This document shows positions 22,051 through 33,432 of a stretch of DNA of 64,000 bases, in pieces. The stretch spans positions 61,249,900 through 61,313,899 of the forward strand of contig JASWHV010000002.1 in NCBI GenBank assembly GCA_030760725.1, read 5' to 3'. The notes below the pieces were generated by a model that saw only the letters and a list, made by a program, of their open reading frames with translations, was not told the DNA's origin and searched no databases. The DNA comes from Neostapfia colusana (Eukaryota; Streptophyta; Magnoliopsida; Poales; Poaceae). The stretch's first letter is position 1, and each line of letters starts with the position of its first letter. The position numbers and the translations under genes were made by a program.

Positions 22051-25000
22051 TGACACGACCCCATTGGTCCTGTCGAGCCAGGATCACGCTGAAGGGTGCT
22101 GCGTTGCACAGCACCGTATAACACACGTCAAAGGTGCAAAGCGGAAGCGGAAGTCTTATTACATAAACAAGTTTATGAACATGTTTACATCAAAATAAGT
22201 TCAGTCTACACTCGCGGGCGTAGACTAAGCATCAAGTGCACGTTCAGCCCTCGAACGTGTCCTTGCTAGCACACACGCACACTAACTCTGCGGCGTGCAC
22301 GACTCCCACTCGACGGGGTTCCCCTCCTGGGGTTCCGTCTCCTCTTCGGGAGTCCCTTCCTCATAGAACCCTGCAAAAGCTTCAAACACAAGCAGTGAGC
22401 ACGAAGGCTCAGCAAGTCTGACCCGTCTCACCTAAACATGGAACTTCTACATGAGGGTAATTGGTTGCATGAGGTAAAAATCATTTGCAAGGACTCGCCT
22501 AATTAGTAGAACCTTACTTTCAAGTTTTAGCAGCAGGTTGTGGAGAACCTTACGCTAAGGCACATGAGAGAGCCGCAATCAATCAAGAAACGCATTTCTC
22601 TCATGTACTTTGCCCAAAGTTGAAAAGAACTTTAATTAGCTCTAAGCTACAGCATATCATTAACAATCAATGTCCAGCTATCAATCAGCAACATTTTAAC
22701 ATGTGACTAGCCTGTTCTTTCTACGTCACGGTACAGTGAACAAGTGGTACTCACTGACCGCGAGGGACGGCGATTATAATCGATTTACACCTGCAGGGTT
22801 ACCCGATCAACCCGTCACGTACGCCCGTACTCGATGTTGCCTACAACAACCATCACGGACGCCGTACGCGACTACCTTTCACCCGTTAGCCAAATATTGA
22901 ACCGGTCCCATCGTCCCGAGCAAGAGGTCTCTGCACGCGCATCTCCGTGCCGCCAGCCGATTTACACCTCGAGCTCTCAACCTACCCTCTGAACGACGGG
23001 CAATACCTCAATACCCAGCTACCCGAGTTACATCAGTTTCCCGGTTCCCATATAGCCGGTAGGTCTTCGGTACTGTTCTAGCTTGTTCAACAGGCCCGCA
23101 CACGGCTCGGTCCTCAATCGACACAAGCGGAGCTACAGCACACAGGCCCCAAAGTCCTGCTGCCCTTACTCTCCGCTCGGTCTCATTTTCTTGCCATGTG
23201 TATCATGTGCTATCTCTACCCGAGCAATGTGCCTCTAGCCTATTCTCGCGAGTAGTTCCAACTACTCGACTTGTACCGAATCCTACTCTATCCTAGCAAT
23301 GCAGTAGCTAACGGGGTTTGCAATCCTAAACCCAACCCATGGTTTTCTTGGCTATGCAGTGGGGTTTCCAAACAAGACTCTAATGCACAGAATAAAGGAA
23401 ACAAGTATGTGCTCAAAACAATAAAAATTTGTAAAATGGTTAATGCAAACCGGAGCTTGCCTTGCTGCTCTTAGTCGTAGGCTAGCTGTTCCTCCGGAGT
23501 AACAAAGTCTAGGACTTCGGGTTCCTCCTCGACCTTAGCGACTACATGATATAAGAAATATATGTATCAATTTAAATGCATTTGTATTAACTTTGAAGTT
23601 GTGAAGTCTATAACCTTTGCTAGACAGACCTAATGACTGTGAAACTTTTACTGTGGCTTGGTTACAACCTAAACAGGGACTTGGTCAAGTTTTAGTTGCA
23701 GCAAAGCTCAATTGAGCCCTCCACAATTAATTATGCCCTTGACCTTAATTAAAGGCTTTTAGGGTGTTCTAAGGATTTTCATGAAACAAACTATGACTTT
23801 CTGAAAACTAGATTTTCAGAGGGTTCTAATGGAGTTGGTCTCACTTAATTTGGAAGTCTCTAACTAAAGATATGAGCTAAACAATTTCAGAGAAAATTCT
23901 GAAAATGTTTCTGAACATTTTCTATTTTCTCTGGAACAGTTTCACTAATCACACCATTAGGTGGGTTAAATGAGCTCAAATGGATCTGAAATTTTTATGG
24001 TAGTTCAAGGATATTTTGTTGAACATCTCAGCAAAATTTCAGGATTTTCCTCCAAAGGATTCTCCAGTTAAAATTCCTAACAGTTTAAATTTTAAGGAAT
24101 TAATTCTGGAGAAATAAGGAATTTCATGAAGTGAAACTTGATTTTCTGGAAAGTACTCAGAGAGCTGAATCCAGCAAAATTTGGTTCACTCAATTTTGAG
24201 CTTTCTAGCCAAAGTTATAAGGATTTGAAGTTTGAAGGAAATCTGAAAATCAGGGAAAAGTTTAAACTCGCGCGTGGGCCCAGGGGACACGCGTCGCACG
24301 CCTAGGCGATGGCACATCGCGGCCCACAAGGATTTTGCGCGCCAGCACACCTGATCCTGGCCGCAGCCGGATCCCGATTCAAAATATCGGCCGCTGACAG
24401 CTGGGGTCCACCCCCTTCTTCAACCTCGTGACACCCGCGCCCCGCCGCCGAGGGATCTCGCCGGAGAGCTCGCCGCCGGCCGCTGTACAGCTCCAAACTT
24501 CTCGATCCTGGCCGCCCCTGCCTACTTTTACTCGGGGAACAGGATCCGAGGGTCAGCTGCTCATGACAACGGCCGGAGCATGATCGGCGACGAGCCGCCA
24601 CCTCGGAATGACTTCGGCCATGTCGGCTGACTTCTCTAGCACCTCAGCTACTTGGGAAATCGGTCGGGGAGCATCAGTGGACCTCATAGAAGGTCGACAT
24701 GAGCTCGAGGCAGCTCGGGGAAGGCCCGAAATAGGTCCTCACCGTGCGCCCGATGCCGCCCGTTCGTTCCGCCATTAGTAGATCTTAAATTACGCCGGGC
24801 ACAGAGGTTCTCCGGCCCAGAGTTGTGAAGACAACTTGTGCGTTACCGTGTCTAGCTCGTGTGAGAGCGGCCTGAGGCCCTCTAATCCTTTCTAGAGCAC
24901 GAATTAAACAGAATCGTACCCGAAGGTCGTTCTGCACACAGAAAGGGGAAAAGTGGAAATTCGCCGCCGGTGAGCAACCACTCGAGCTGTGGCTCGGGGA

Positions 25001-26091
25001 TGAGCAGCACCAGTCACCCGCGCGTCCAAGGGTGCCTTGGCTCGGGCGTGACAACGCCCTGGTTGGGCTGTCCACGAGAGCCCGAGGTGCGGCGGTTCCA
25101 AGTTCCGATTTTGATCTTTCGGCACAGCCGATATCACTCGGTTTCAACCGAATTCTAGCAACGGGGAGGATGGAGGAAGGTCTCTAGTACCTTGCTGGGG
25201 CTCTGGAGTGGAAGGAGGGAGCTGCGATCGGCGTTTTCCGATCAAGTCCGAGCTGCGGAAGTTTTTGGCCGGCGCTGAGTTCTTGCGGGGAAGAACGGTG
25301 GTGCCTCGGCCGAGGAGGGGGCAGGCGCCTTAAGAAGGCTCTGCACCGCCTCATGCCCTCGCGTGGGCAAGCAGCTGGTGGCGCGGCGGCAGGCCTCGGT
25401 GGCGATCACCGCTGCGGCTCGACGACCCAAGTGAAAAAGTCTCAGTCGGTTTGATCTGATCAGTGGCTGACATGTGGGTCCCACCTCCAGTTTTAACCTC
25501 TGAAATTTACTCCTAATCACTGTTGTAAACAGTGAGCCCCATACTACCCTTGGCAATTCAAATTATTCACCCATGAGCCATTTGAATTGATCAAAGTTCA
25601 AATGAGGTTTGGTTTGAATGAATTTCAGCACAAGTTCAGTTTGAAATTCAAATAAAGTTTGAATTTCTCCCACTTAGCTCATGTCAAGATCAACTCCAAA
25701 TGGAGTGAAAATTGGTGTGTGAGCTCACAAAAATGTGCTGAGTAAGAATATGCCCCCCACTTTTAAATTCATTGGATAAAAACAGTTTGAATTTTAATAT
25801 GGCTTCAAACTGCCCTCTTCCTAACTATACCCAAACTGACCTCAAAAAGGTTTTGAATTTCGGTGAAACTTGGCATGGACATCCTTAGTAAAGTGTAGGA
25901 GTTTTCATATGTCCAGCCCATCTATATCACATGTGGGAAATACCACTTTTGCAATGTGTAAGTTTTTTCTCTAATGAGCATGTTGATAATTGTTACTTGC
26001 TCTTCATTTGTGTTCATCATTCTTCGTCAAATGAGGTGTGTGGTGTGGTGATGAACACTGCAAATGTGTGTCAAAAACTGAGGCCCTTACA
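22051..26091 (-). repeat. Element C 3' LTR (4,041 bp)
   Basis: On the minus strand it runs from TGTAAGGGCC at 26091 to GGTCGTGTCA at 22051. It keeps the 322-bp block (25091-25412) that is missing from the 5' LTR. That block includes a GC-rich segment with a TTCTTAAGGCGCC motif (near 25328-25340), possibly a degenerate TATA region. Confidence 0.92.
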
Positions 26092-26125
26092 TTCCTCCCC
26101 CTTAAAAGAATCTCGTCCCGAGATT
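26092..26125 (-). promoter_or_regulatory. Polypurine tract and stem-loop of C
   Basis: On the minus strand, AATCTCG-GGA-CGAGATT (26109-26125, perfect 7-bp stem) is followed by CTTTTAAGGGGGAGGAA and then the LTR start. It primes plus-strand DNA synthesis. Confidence 0.9.
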
Positions 26126-26159
26126 ATAAGGTGAAAATGAGAGAGGGGACGGTGGAAAA

Positions 26160-29100
26160 TTACCGGATATGCGACGTGAAAAAGTCGGGGTAGTTAGTGC
26201 GAAGGAATTCTTCGCTCTCCCATGTCGCTTCGTCCATGGAGTGATTACTCCATAGAACCTTGTAGAACCACAACGTACGGTTGCGTGTGGTTCGGGCCTT
26301 TTCATCAATAATCTGCACCGGTTCCTCCCGATAGGTGAGATCCGGTTGCAGTTCTTCAATGTCTTCCAGCTGAACGGTAGTTGATAGCTTGAGACACTTC
26401 CTCAGCTGGGAAATGTGAAAGACGGCGTGCACACCGGAAAGTGCTTCTGGTAATTCCAGCCGGTATGCCACCGATCCACATCTTTCGGTAATCTGGAATG
26501 GACCGATGAATCGGGGTGCCAACTTTCCTCTCACCCCAAATCTGTTTACGCCCTTCATTGGAGACACCCGTAGATATACGTGATCTCCCACTTCGAATTG
26601 TAATGGGCGCCTTCTCCGGTCCGCATACTGTTTCTGACGGGATTGAGCGGCTTTTAGGTTCGCTTGAATTAGTCGAACCTTTTCTTCCGCGTTGTTGACA
26701 AGGTCAATCCCGAAGGTAACCCTTTCGCCAGACTCACACCAGTTCAATGGTGTGCGGCATTTTCTTCCGTATAGCGCCTCGTAGGGCGCCATCTTGATGC
26801 TGGCTTGATACCCATTGTTGTACGAGAACTCGGCTAACGACAAGTGATCATCCCAATTCTTGCCGTGGTCGATAGCGCAACCTCGTAGCATGTCTTCTAG
26901 AATCTGATTTACTCGCTCGGTTTGTCCATCCGTCTGCAGGTGGTAGGCTGAACTATGGATCAGCTTCGTCCCCAAGGCAGCGTGTAGCTGCTCCCAAAAA
27001 CAGGACACAAATAAAGTGCCCCGGTCCGATATGATGGTACGGGGTACGCCGTATGAGCATAGGATCCGTGAGATGTACAGTTCAGCGTACTTCTTGGCGT
27101 TGTAGTTGGTGTTGACCGGGATGAAATGGGCAACTTTGGTGAGCCGATCGACGATCACCCACACAGAATCATTTTTCTGTAAGGTGGTGGGTAAACCGAC
27201 GACGAAATCCATGCTCACGTCCTCCCACTTCCAGGCAGGAATGCCCAGTGGTTGCAGCAGTCCCGGTTTCCGCATGTGGTCTGCCTTCACCCTTCGACAT
27301 GTATCACACTCGGACACGTATTTTGCAGTCTCCCGCTTCATCCGTGTCCACCAAAACTTGCTTCTGAGTTCTTGATACATCTTGTTGCTGCCGGGGTGAA
27401 TAGAGAGCTTTGATAAGTGAGCCTCATCAAAGATCTTCTTCCGTAGTTCCGGGTTACGGGGTACGACGATCCGGTCCTTGAACCATAGGACGCCGTCTCC
27501 GTCCTTCCGGAAACATTTCAACTCCCCACTGTCTATACGTCTCCGCAAATGTGACATGCCCTTGTCATTCTTCTGGGCTGCCGCTATCTCTTCACGGATG
27601 GTGGGGATCAAAGCTAGGTTGTAGAGAGCTCCGTGTGGAATCACATGGAGTGGTGGTTCGCTCTCTTCCAACGGTGTGATGGTCAGATTATTGACGTGTG
27701 ACTTGCGGCTCAGCGCATCTGCCACAACGTTTGCCTTGCCCGGATGATAATGGATCTCTATCTCGTAATCCTTTATCAGTTCTAACCATCTTCGTTGCCT
27801 CATGTTCAGCTCCTTCTGAGTGAATATGTACTTCAGGCTTTTGTGGTCGGTATATAAATGTACGAGGTTACCGAGTAGGTAGTGCCTCCACATCTTCAGT
27901 GCAAGTACCACGGCAGCGAGCTCCAAATCGTGAGTTGGATAATTCTGCTCATGGTTCCTAAGCTGCCGTGATCCATACGCGACCACTCTTCGGTCTTGCA
28001 TCAGCACACATCCGAGCCCAATGCCGGATGCATCACAGTACACATCGAACGGTTTTGTTGTGTCTGGCTGCGCCAAAACCGGTGCTGATGTCAGGTGCTT
28101 GACTAAAGCCTTGAATGCTGCTTCACATGCTGGACTCCAAACATATTTGGTATCCTTCTTCAGCAGCTCTGTCATTGGCTTGGCAATCTTCGAGAAGTTC
28201 GGAATGAACCTCCGATAATATCCCGCGAGTGCGAGGAAACTCCGTACCTCATGAACAGTTCTCGGGGATTTCCAATTCAGCACTTGCGTGATCTTGCTCG
28301 GGTCCACAGCGATACCCTCCGCTGAGATGATATGCCCGAGGAAAGGCACTTGCGATATCCAAAACTCGCATTTGCTGAATTTTGCGTATAACTTGTGATC
28401 CCGCAGCCGTTGCAAGACTATACGCAGATGTTTCTTGTGATCTTCCTCCGACTTGGAATATACCAGGATGTCATCGATGAAGACCACGACAAACTTGTCC
28501 AGCTCCGGCATGAACACCGAGTTCATTAAATACATGAAGTGAGCTGGAGCATTGGTGAGGCTGAAGGACATGACCAGGTACTCATAAAGTCCGTACCTTG
28601 TCGAGAAAGCTGTCTTTGGAATGTCCTCCGCCCTTATCTTAATCTGATGGTACCCGGATCTTAAATCCATCTTGGAAAAGATCTTTGCTTCGACCAACTG
28701 ATCAAACAACATGTCGATCCGTGGCAACGGGTACTTGTTCTTGATGGTTACGACATTTAATGGACGGTAGTCCATGCAAAGCCGCAACGTCTCATCCTTC
28801 TTTTTGACAAATAATGCCGAACAGCCCCATGGGGAGGAGCTCGGCCTAATAAAACCCTTCTCCAGAAGGTCCGTGAGCTGAGTCTTCAGTTCAGCCAACT
28901 CCTTGGGCGCCATCTTGTACGGCCTTCGGGATATTGGCAGGGTTCCTGGTGTAAGTTCAATCTTGAACTCCACCTCTCTATCGGGTGGCATCCCCGGCAA
29001 ATCGTCCGGGAATACATCAGGGAACTCTCGGACCACTGGAATGTCTTCCAATCTGATGGTTGTGGCTTGATAGACACTCGGAAGTTTTACTTGTGGACTG

Positions 29101-30716
29101 TCCAGAAATAATGAGTGAGAACCGTGCACTTCTGAGTTTAAGTGCACGACTCGAAGGACGGTGTCTAAAACAGCGCCGTGGCGGGTTAACCACGACATCC
29201 CTAGGATGACATCGACCTTCTGTCCCTCTAAGATAATGAGAGACGTGGGGTACACTGTACCCGCTAAGCATAATGGTGCTTTGGAGACCATTACGCTTGC
29301 TGAAATCTTCCCAACCGGTGAACAAATTAAATATGGACTATCAGTGGGTAGTATTGGCAAACTGTGTTTAGCAATGAAAGCTTGGCTAATAAAATTATGC
29401 GTGGCGCCTGAATCAAACAGTACTATAGCGGGATGCTGGTGGAGTTGGAACATACCCGCAAGGATTGGCTCGCCCTCCGGCACGTCCTCAATGGCAAGCT
29501 GGTGGACAGTGCCGGGCCTAGGGTTTGCCCGCCGCGCATTAGTAGGGTTCCGGGGTTGATTCCTCCCCGGAAACTGTGGTGCCACTCCGCCGCCTTGCCT
29601 CTCCGGGCAACTGCTCGCGAAGTGTCCTGGACGACCACACTTGTAACATGTGGCCGCTGCTGGTGGAGTACTCGGTGGACGGAAGCCCGGCATGCGTTGC
29701 GGAGGTGCAAACGCACGCGGCATCGCCCGCTGCTGCTGTTGTTGTTGCGGTGGTACTGGCAGTGCCGGCCGGAATGCCGGCGAAGAATACGGCCGACTGC
29801 GGAACGGCATCGACCGCTGTGGTGGCTGCCAGCGTGGGCCTGATGGTGGGCGATTCACCATCCGAAACTTCTGAGAAGGACCGCCTCCTTCTCCGCTGCT
29901 CTGCGGCGCGCTTCGCTTTCGCTCTGCCGCCGCCAACTCCTTGCCGGAGTCCTCCTGAACAATCGCAGCATCAATGATGTCGTTGAGGCTGCCGCGATTG
30001 AACATCGCCAACTTGTCCTTCAGGAGCGGGTTAAGCCCCTGGTAAAAATGGTCTCGCCGCTTCTCGTCTGTATCCGCGTGATACGACGCGTAGAGCGCGA
30101 GATCGTTGAACGCCCTGGAGTATTCCAGCGCGTTCCGGCTCCCTTGTTGCAGGTGTAAGAACTCCTGCATCTTTCTCTTCATTAAACCTGGCGGTATATG
30201 ATAGGCCCTGAAGGCCGTCCGGAACTCCGCCCAGGTCATCAATCGGTCGGTGGGCTGTGAAGCACAGAAGTTGGCCCACCACGCGCTCGCGGATCCTTGG
30301 AGCTGCTGGACCGCGAACTGAGTCTTGCGCTGCTCGCTAATTTGGAACAGCCCGAACTTCATCTCTATGGCGTGGAGCCAGTTGTCCGCGTCAAGTGGTT
30401 CATCCGCCCTTGAGAATACAGGGGGATGAGTCGCCAGGAAGTCAGAATAGGAGCTCTGTTGGCGCTCCTCACGATCTTGACGTCTCTCTGGGCGAGACGT
30501 ATTGGCGATGAGAGTCTGCAGCAACTCTGTGTGCTGCTGATGCGAGCCCGCCATTGCCGCGACAATGTCGGCCAATGTAACCGTTGGCAGTGGCGGTGGC
30601 GGTGTTTGCTGTTGCTGTTTCTGCTGCTGTCCCGAGGAGTCCTCGGGAGGTGGTTGGGAGGTCTCTCCCCCTTGGCTAGTACCTCCAACATCAGGGTTGG
30701 CACGAGTACGCGTCAT
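26160..30716 (-). CDS. Element C gag-pol polyprotein (intact, about 1,518 aa)
   Basis: One uninterrupted frame encodes all enzymes for copy-and-paste transposition. From MTRTRANPDVGG (chosen because an acceptor-like TTTCAG lies one base upstream; the frame is open 10 codons further) the order is as follows. Q-rich N-terminus; gag core (LDADNWLHAIEMKF, QGSASAWWANF); CCHC knuckle CYKCGRPGHFASSC near residue 370; protease FDSGATHNFIS near 435; RT with FIDD near 747; RNase H (CDASGIGLG) near 893; integrase HHCC near 1100-1140 and catalytic D (MDFVVG), D (ISDRG) and E (QTERVN). A C-terminal chromodomain (RTTRNRTLWFYKVLWSNH) probably guides integration to heterochromatin. Deviations from F: SFSLTNAP and SFLALAGYY where F has G. 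Possibly functional. Confidence 0.93.
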   Translation of the reverse strand: MTRTRANPDVGGTSQGGETSQPPPEDSSGQQQKQQQQTPPPPLPTVTLADIVAAMAGSHQQHTELLQTLIANTSRPERRQDREERQQSSYSDFLATHPPVFSRADEPLDADNWLHAIEMKFGLFQISEQRKTQFAVQQLQGSASAWWANFCASQPTDRLMTWAEFRTAFRAYHIPPGLMKRKMQEFLHLQQGSRNALEYSRAFNDLALYASYHADTDEKRRDHFYQGLNPLLKDKLAMFNRGSLNDIIDAAIVQEDSGKELAAAERKRSAPQSSGEGGGPSQKFRMVNRPPSGPRWQPPQRSMPFRSRPYSSPAFRPALPVPPQQQQQQRAMPRAFAPPQRMPGFRPPSTPPAAATCYKCGRPGHFASSCPERQGGGVAPQFPGRNQPRNPTNARRANPRPGTVHQLAIEDVPEGEPILAGMFQLHQHPAIVLFDSGATHNFISQAFIAKHSLPILPTDSPYLICSPVGKISASVMVSKAPLCLAGTVYPTSLIILEGQKVDVILGMSWLTRHGAVLDTVLRVVHLNSEVHGSHSLFLDSPQVKLPSVYQATTIRLEDIPVVREFPDVFPDDLPGMPPDREVEFKIELTPGTLPISRRPYKMAPKELAELKTQLTDLLEKGFIRPSSSPWGCSALFVKKKDETLRLCMDYRPLNVVTIKNKYPLPRIDMLFDQLVEAKIFSKMDLRSGYHQIKIRAEDIPKTAFSTRYGLYEYLVMSFSLTNAPAHFMYLMNSVFMPELDKFVVVFIDDILVYSKSEEDHKKHLRIVLQRLRDHKLYAKFSKCEFWISQVPFLGHIISAEGIAVDPSKITQVLNWKSPRTVHEVRSFLALAGYYRRFIPNFSKIAKPMTELLKKDTKYVWSPACEAAFKALVKHLTSAPVLAQPDTTKPFDVYCDASGIGLGCVLMQDRRVVAYGSRQLRNHEQNYPTHDLELAAVVLALKMWRHYLLGNLVHLYTDHKSLKYIFTQKELNMRQRRWLELIKDYEIEIHYHPGKANVVADALSRKSHVNNLTITPLEESEPPLHVIPHGALYNLALIPTIREEIAAAQKNDKGMSHLRRRIDSGELKCFRKDGDGVLWFKDRIVVPRNPELRKKIFDEAHLSKLSIHPGSNKMYQELRSKFWWTRMKRETAKYVSECDTCRRVKADHMRKPGLLQPLGIPAWKWEDVSMDFVVGLPTTLQKNDSVWVIVDRLTKVAHFIPVNTNYNAKKYAELYISRILCSYGVPRTIISDRGTLFVSCFWEQLHAALGTKLIHSSAYHLQTDGQTERVNQILEDMLRGCAIDHGKNWDDHLSLAEFSYNNGYQASIKMAPYEALYGRKCRTPLNWCESGERVTFGIDLVNNAEEKVRLIQANLKAAQSRQKQYADRRRRPLQFEVGDHVYLRVSPMKGVNRFGVRGKLAPRFIGPFQITERCGSVAYRLELPEALSGVHAVFHISQLRKCLKLSTTVQLEDIEELQPDLTYREEPVQIIDEKARTTRNRTLWFYKVLWSNHSMDEATWESEEFLRTNYPDFFTSHIR

Positions 30717-30988
30717 TCTGAAATTCAACACAGCAGCAATTAGCACATGTCTTACTCAAAATTCCATAAACAGCAGTAGGTATTGAAGCGACGCATGATT
30801 AACTTGCACAACATTCACATATATTGATAAAGCATAAACTTTATACAAGATACATTATTCTCGGATCTCCGAGAAGTCGTGCTCATGTCGTCACTACCTA
30901 TACATACGCTACTGTCTACACGACATGTCACCGATTACAAAAGTTGGGTTACGCTACCCTAGCTGCCCTACTTGGCAACCGTAACCCC
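30717..30988 (-). other. ORF0-gag spacer of C with acceptor-like end
   Basis: 272 bp of non-coding DNA between the ORF0 stop and gag. On the minus strand it ends GCTGCTGTGTTGAATTTCAG plus one base, then the gag ATG. This is a good match to a 3' splice site and could serve an mRNA that skips ORF0. Confidence 0.5.
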
Positions 30989-31933
30989 CTACTCGGAGTA
31001 GAACTCGACCTCCTGTGGGTCGTCCTCCTCCGGTACCTCTGCTGGTGGCTCGGGGTCTACCACCTCTTCTCCCATTCCGGGTTCTCCTATGGCTGGAAGA
31101 CCCAAGACTACCGGTACGCCCAATACCGGGGGCACGAGGTCCTGCAATGCATGCACCTCGTCCATAGCCTGGTTGTAGTCCTCTTCCCAGCCTTGGCCTT
31201 CCTCGATAGCGTCGTCCCGCTCCTGAACAAGGTCCTCATTCCGTTGGGTTAGGGTCTGTACCAGCTCTTGCAACGCCGCGATGTCAACACGGCTCTTCTT
31301 CTTTGCCTTCTTCAGACGACGCAACTGATTGTGTTGTTCATTCAGTCGCTTGATCGTCGGAAGAAGCACATTGCGAAGTGCGCTGTGAGCACTCTCGAAA
31401 TGATCTCCACGGCTTGTGCTCTCCTTGAGCTTGGTGGCGAGATGCTCCATATGAACAGCTTGGCTGTCCATCACAGCGTTTCCCGCCCTCATTTGGAGGC
31501 TGAGGTTTGCCTCCGCGGGGTTGTACCTTGGGCAACTCGGGTCTGTTGCCTCCAGGTACCTCTCCTCCCACACATGCTGAGCTCGTCCCTCCACCGGAAC
31601 GAGTGCGTATGGAGTTCCCTCCATAGCCTGCACGTGTAGTTGACAGAAATGTGACATAGTGTCACGGGCTGCCACTTGCCACATCCCTTCCGGTTGTCTT
31701 CCTCTCACCGTGACGGTGAATGGCACCCAACCGGGTGGCGTAGGCCCTGCAGGAACCTCGACATGGATCATTCACGTCTTGTTCCCCTCTTCGCCTTCTT
31801 CCTTGGCGAAGTATTGCGGCATCTGGTTGTACCCAAAATATTGGAGCATTTGCCACAATGCTTCCGGGTAGCCGCTACGGTCAGAACAGTGGGAAGCCAC
31901 CCACCCGTTCTCCAACCGTTTATCTGCTGCCAT
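30989..31933 (-). pseudogene. Element C ORF0: coiled-coil protein with in-frame TGA
   Basis: The frame starts MAADKRLENGWVASHCSDR, directly after TTTTTACAG on the minus strand, and is 314 codons long to a TAG at 30989. A TGA at 31772-31774 (codon 54) interrupts it. The codon right after it is ATG, so a 260-aa product starting MIHVEVPAGPTPPGW is still possible. The middle third is rich in Leu, Lys, Glu and Gln (QLRRLKKAKKKSRVDIAALQ onward), predicting a long coiled coil. The tail is Pro/acidic, ending EDDPQEVEFYSE. A TGG-to-TGA change would explain the stop. No catalytic motif is visible and function is unknown. A homologous tail occurs in A, while F lacks the ORF. Confidence 0.7.
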
Positions 31934-33417
31934 CTGTAAAAATATATTTGAGAAATGTCATATATTTATTTAAACAGTAAACCATTGAGTTATAACATAA
32001 GACATGTCATTGAACCCATAAAACTTGGAAACATAGTTCAAATTTTAAACAAATTTGACTGCTGATCTGCTGTTCCCATGACAGCCCTGACCAGTTTCCA
32101 TTTCAATCTGATTTAGGCCAGGTTAAAAGCAAAACCAGTCCTGGAGCTCAACATCAAAGTTGAAGCTAACTTCAATAGCTTTCCAGCCAGTATTTGCTTG
32201 GCCTAAGATCTGTCCTGGTTCAAAAGTTATGAGATGTCAAAGTTAACAGAATTTCTGGGAACAGTTGGACAGCACCTCCCTGCCTTAGGTACTGAATTGA
32301 TCCAAGAATCCCAGTTAATTCTGTTCCCAATCTGACAAAACTTTCTGTTACAAAGTCGTAACCCATCTCATACGCTTTCCATAAGTACCTCATTTCCTAT
32401 TTTTGGATTTTTAAGCAGGAAGTTATGCTTAATTTACAGAGAGTCTCCAGAGAGTCTTTACTCTGTCCTGTTTTCTGGACAGTTTCAACTCTACTGCATT
32501 TTTCGAGTGGTTAAGGGATGAAACACCTCTGGACCTCAACAGAAGATTTGTAAAGCTCTTCCAACGCTTTCCAGAAATGTATCATACGACCCCAACCTCG
32601 AAAGAACTCAACCTCTAACCTCTGATTAACTTCAGCCTGGATTCAGCCGAAAACAGAGTGCTCTGTCCTTAACATCCTATAAGTTGAAAACTTGTTAACT
32701 TTGAATATCCTGTTCACGGGAAGGAGTTACATCAAGTTTTACTACTTTGGATCAAAACCTTCAAGTTTTTAAATGAAGTTGTTCATTTAGATGGGTGTGA
32801 CGTCGATTCATCACCAGATTATGTCGGTACTACGTCCTCACAAAGAAAAAACCTATACCGGACTTAGCCGGCTTCGTTAGTTCAGTGGCACTACTCGTCA
32901 CTCACACACGGATGCTACACGTCTACCGTTTCGTGGTAAGGCTACCTGCAGAAACTCAATCAATCGTCAGACTCGGCTGCACACCGAGCCCGGAATCCAT
33001 ACAGTTCGTACACCCGGCCGTTATCACTCGCCCGGATGTTCTCAAGCCAAACACGCCTTGAGTTGCGTGTTCACGTTTCAGACCACATGACGGGGTCTCC
33101 CATGTTGCACCATGCACGCCAGGGACAGACGTTGCTCGAATACCCCAGACGACATTAAGAGTCGTAGAGGATATCAAAGCGGGTCGGGTTACCTGCCACC
33201 CGTGGGGCTCCACCCTTCAGCTTGTGCGCACTGGTGGACAGCGCTTACGTGCACCCCCCAAGACATGAACGTCCCGAGATGCACGATTTTCCGACATAAC
33301 AAATAGGTTAATATGCCACTTTCTATATACTAATAACATCCTTATACGGGCTACTAACTCGTTCCTCACTGGATTTTTGAAAAAGAAGACCTTTGTACTG
33401 TGTTAAACCTCAAACGA
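31934..33417 (-). other. Element C 5' leader
   Basis: About 1.5 kb without a credible ORF lies between primer site and ORF0. On the minus strand it contains a donor-like CAG|GTAACC at 33195-33188, about 235 nt after the primer site, within a segment conserved in F. It ends in an acceptor-like TTTTTACAG touching the ORF0 ATG. If spliced, an intron of about 1.26 kb would be removed. Confidence 0.5.
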
Positions 33418-33429
33418 GCTCTGATACCA
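33418..33429 (-). promoter_or_regulatory. Primer binding site of C (initiator Met tRNA type)
   Basis: TGGTATCAGAGC on the minus strand, three bases after the LTR end. It is complementary to the 3' end of plant initiator Met tRNA, the usual minus-strand primer of these elements. Confidence 0.92.
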
Positions 33430-33432
33430 CGC

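Noticed and set aside
29161..29977. Plus-strand frames of 130 aa opposite gag and protease of C
   Set aside because: Antisense shadows of the intact gag-pol frame, without recognisable motifs.
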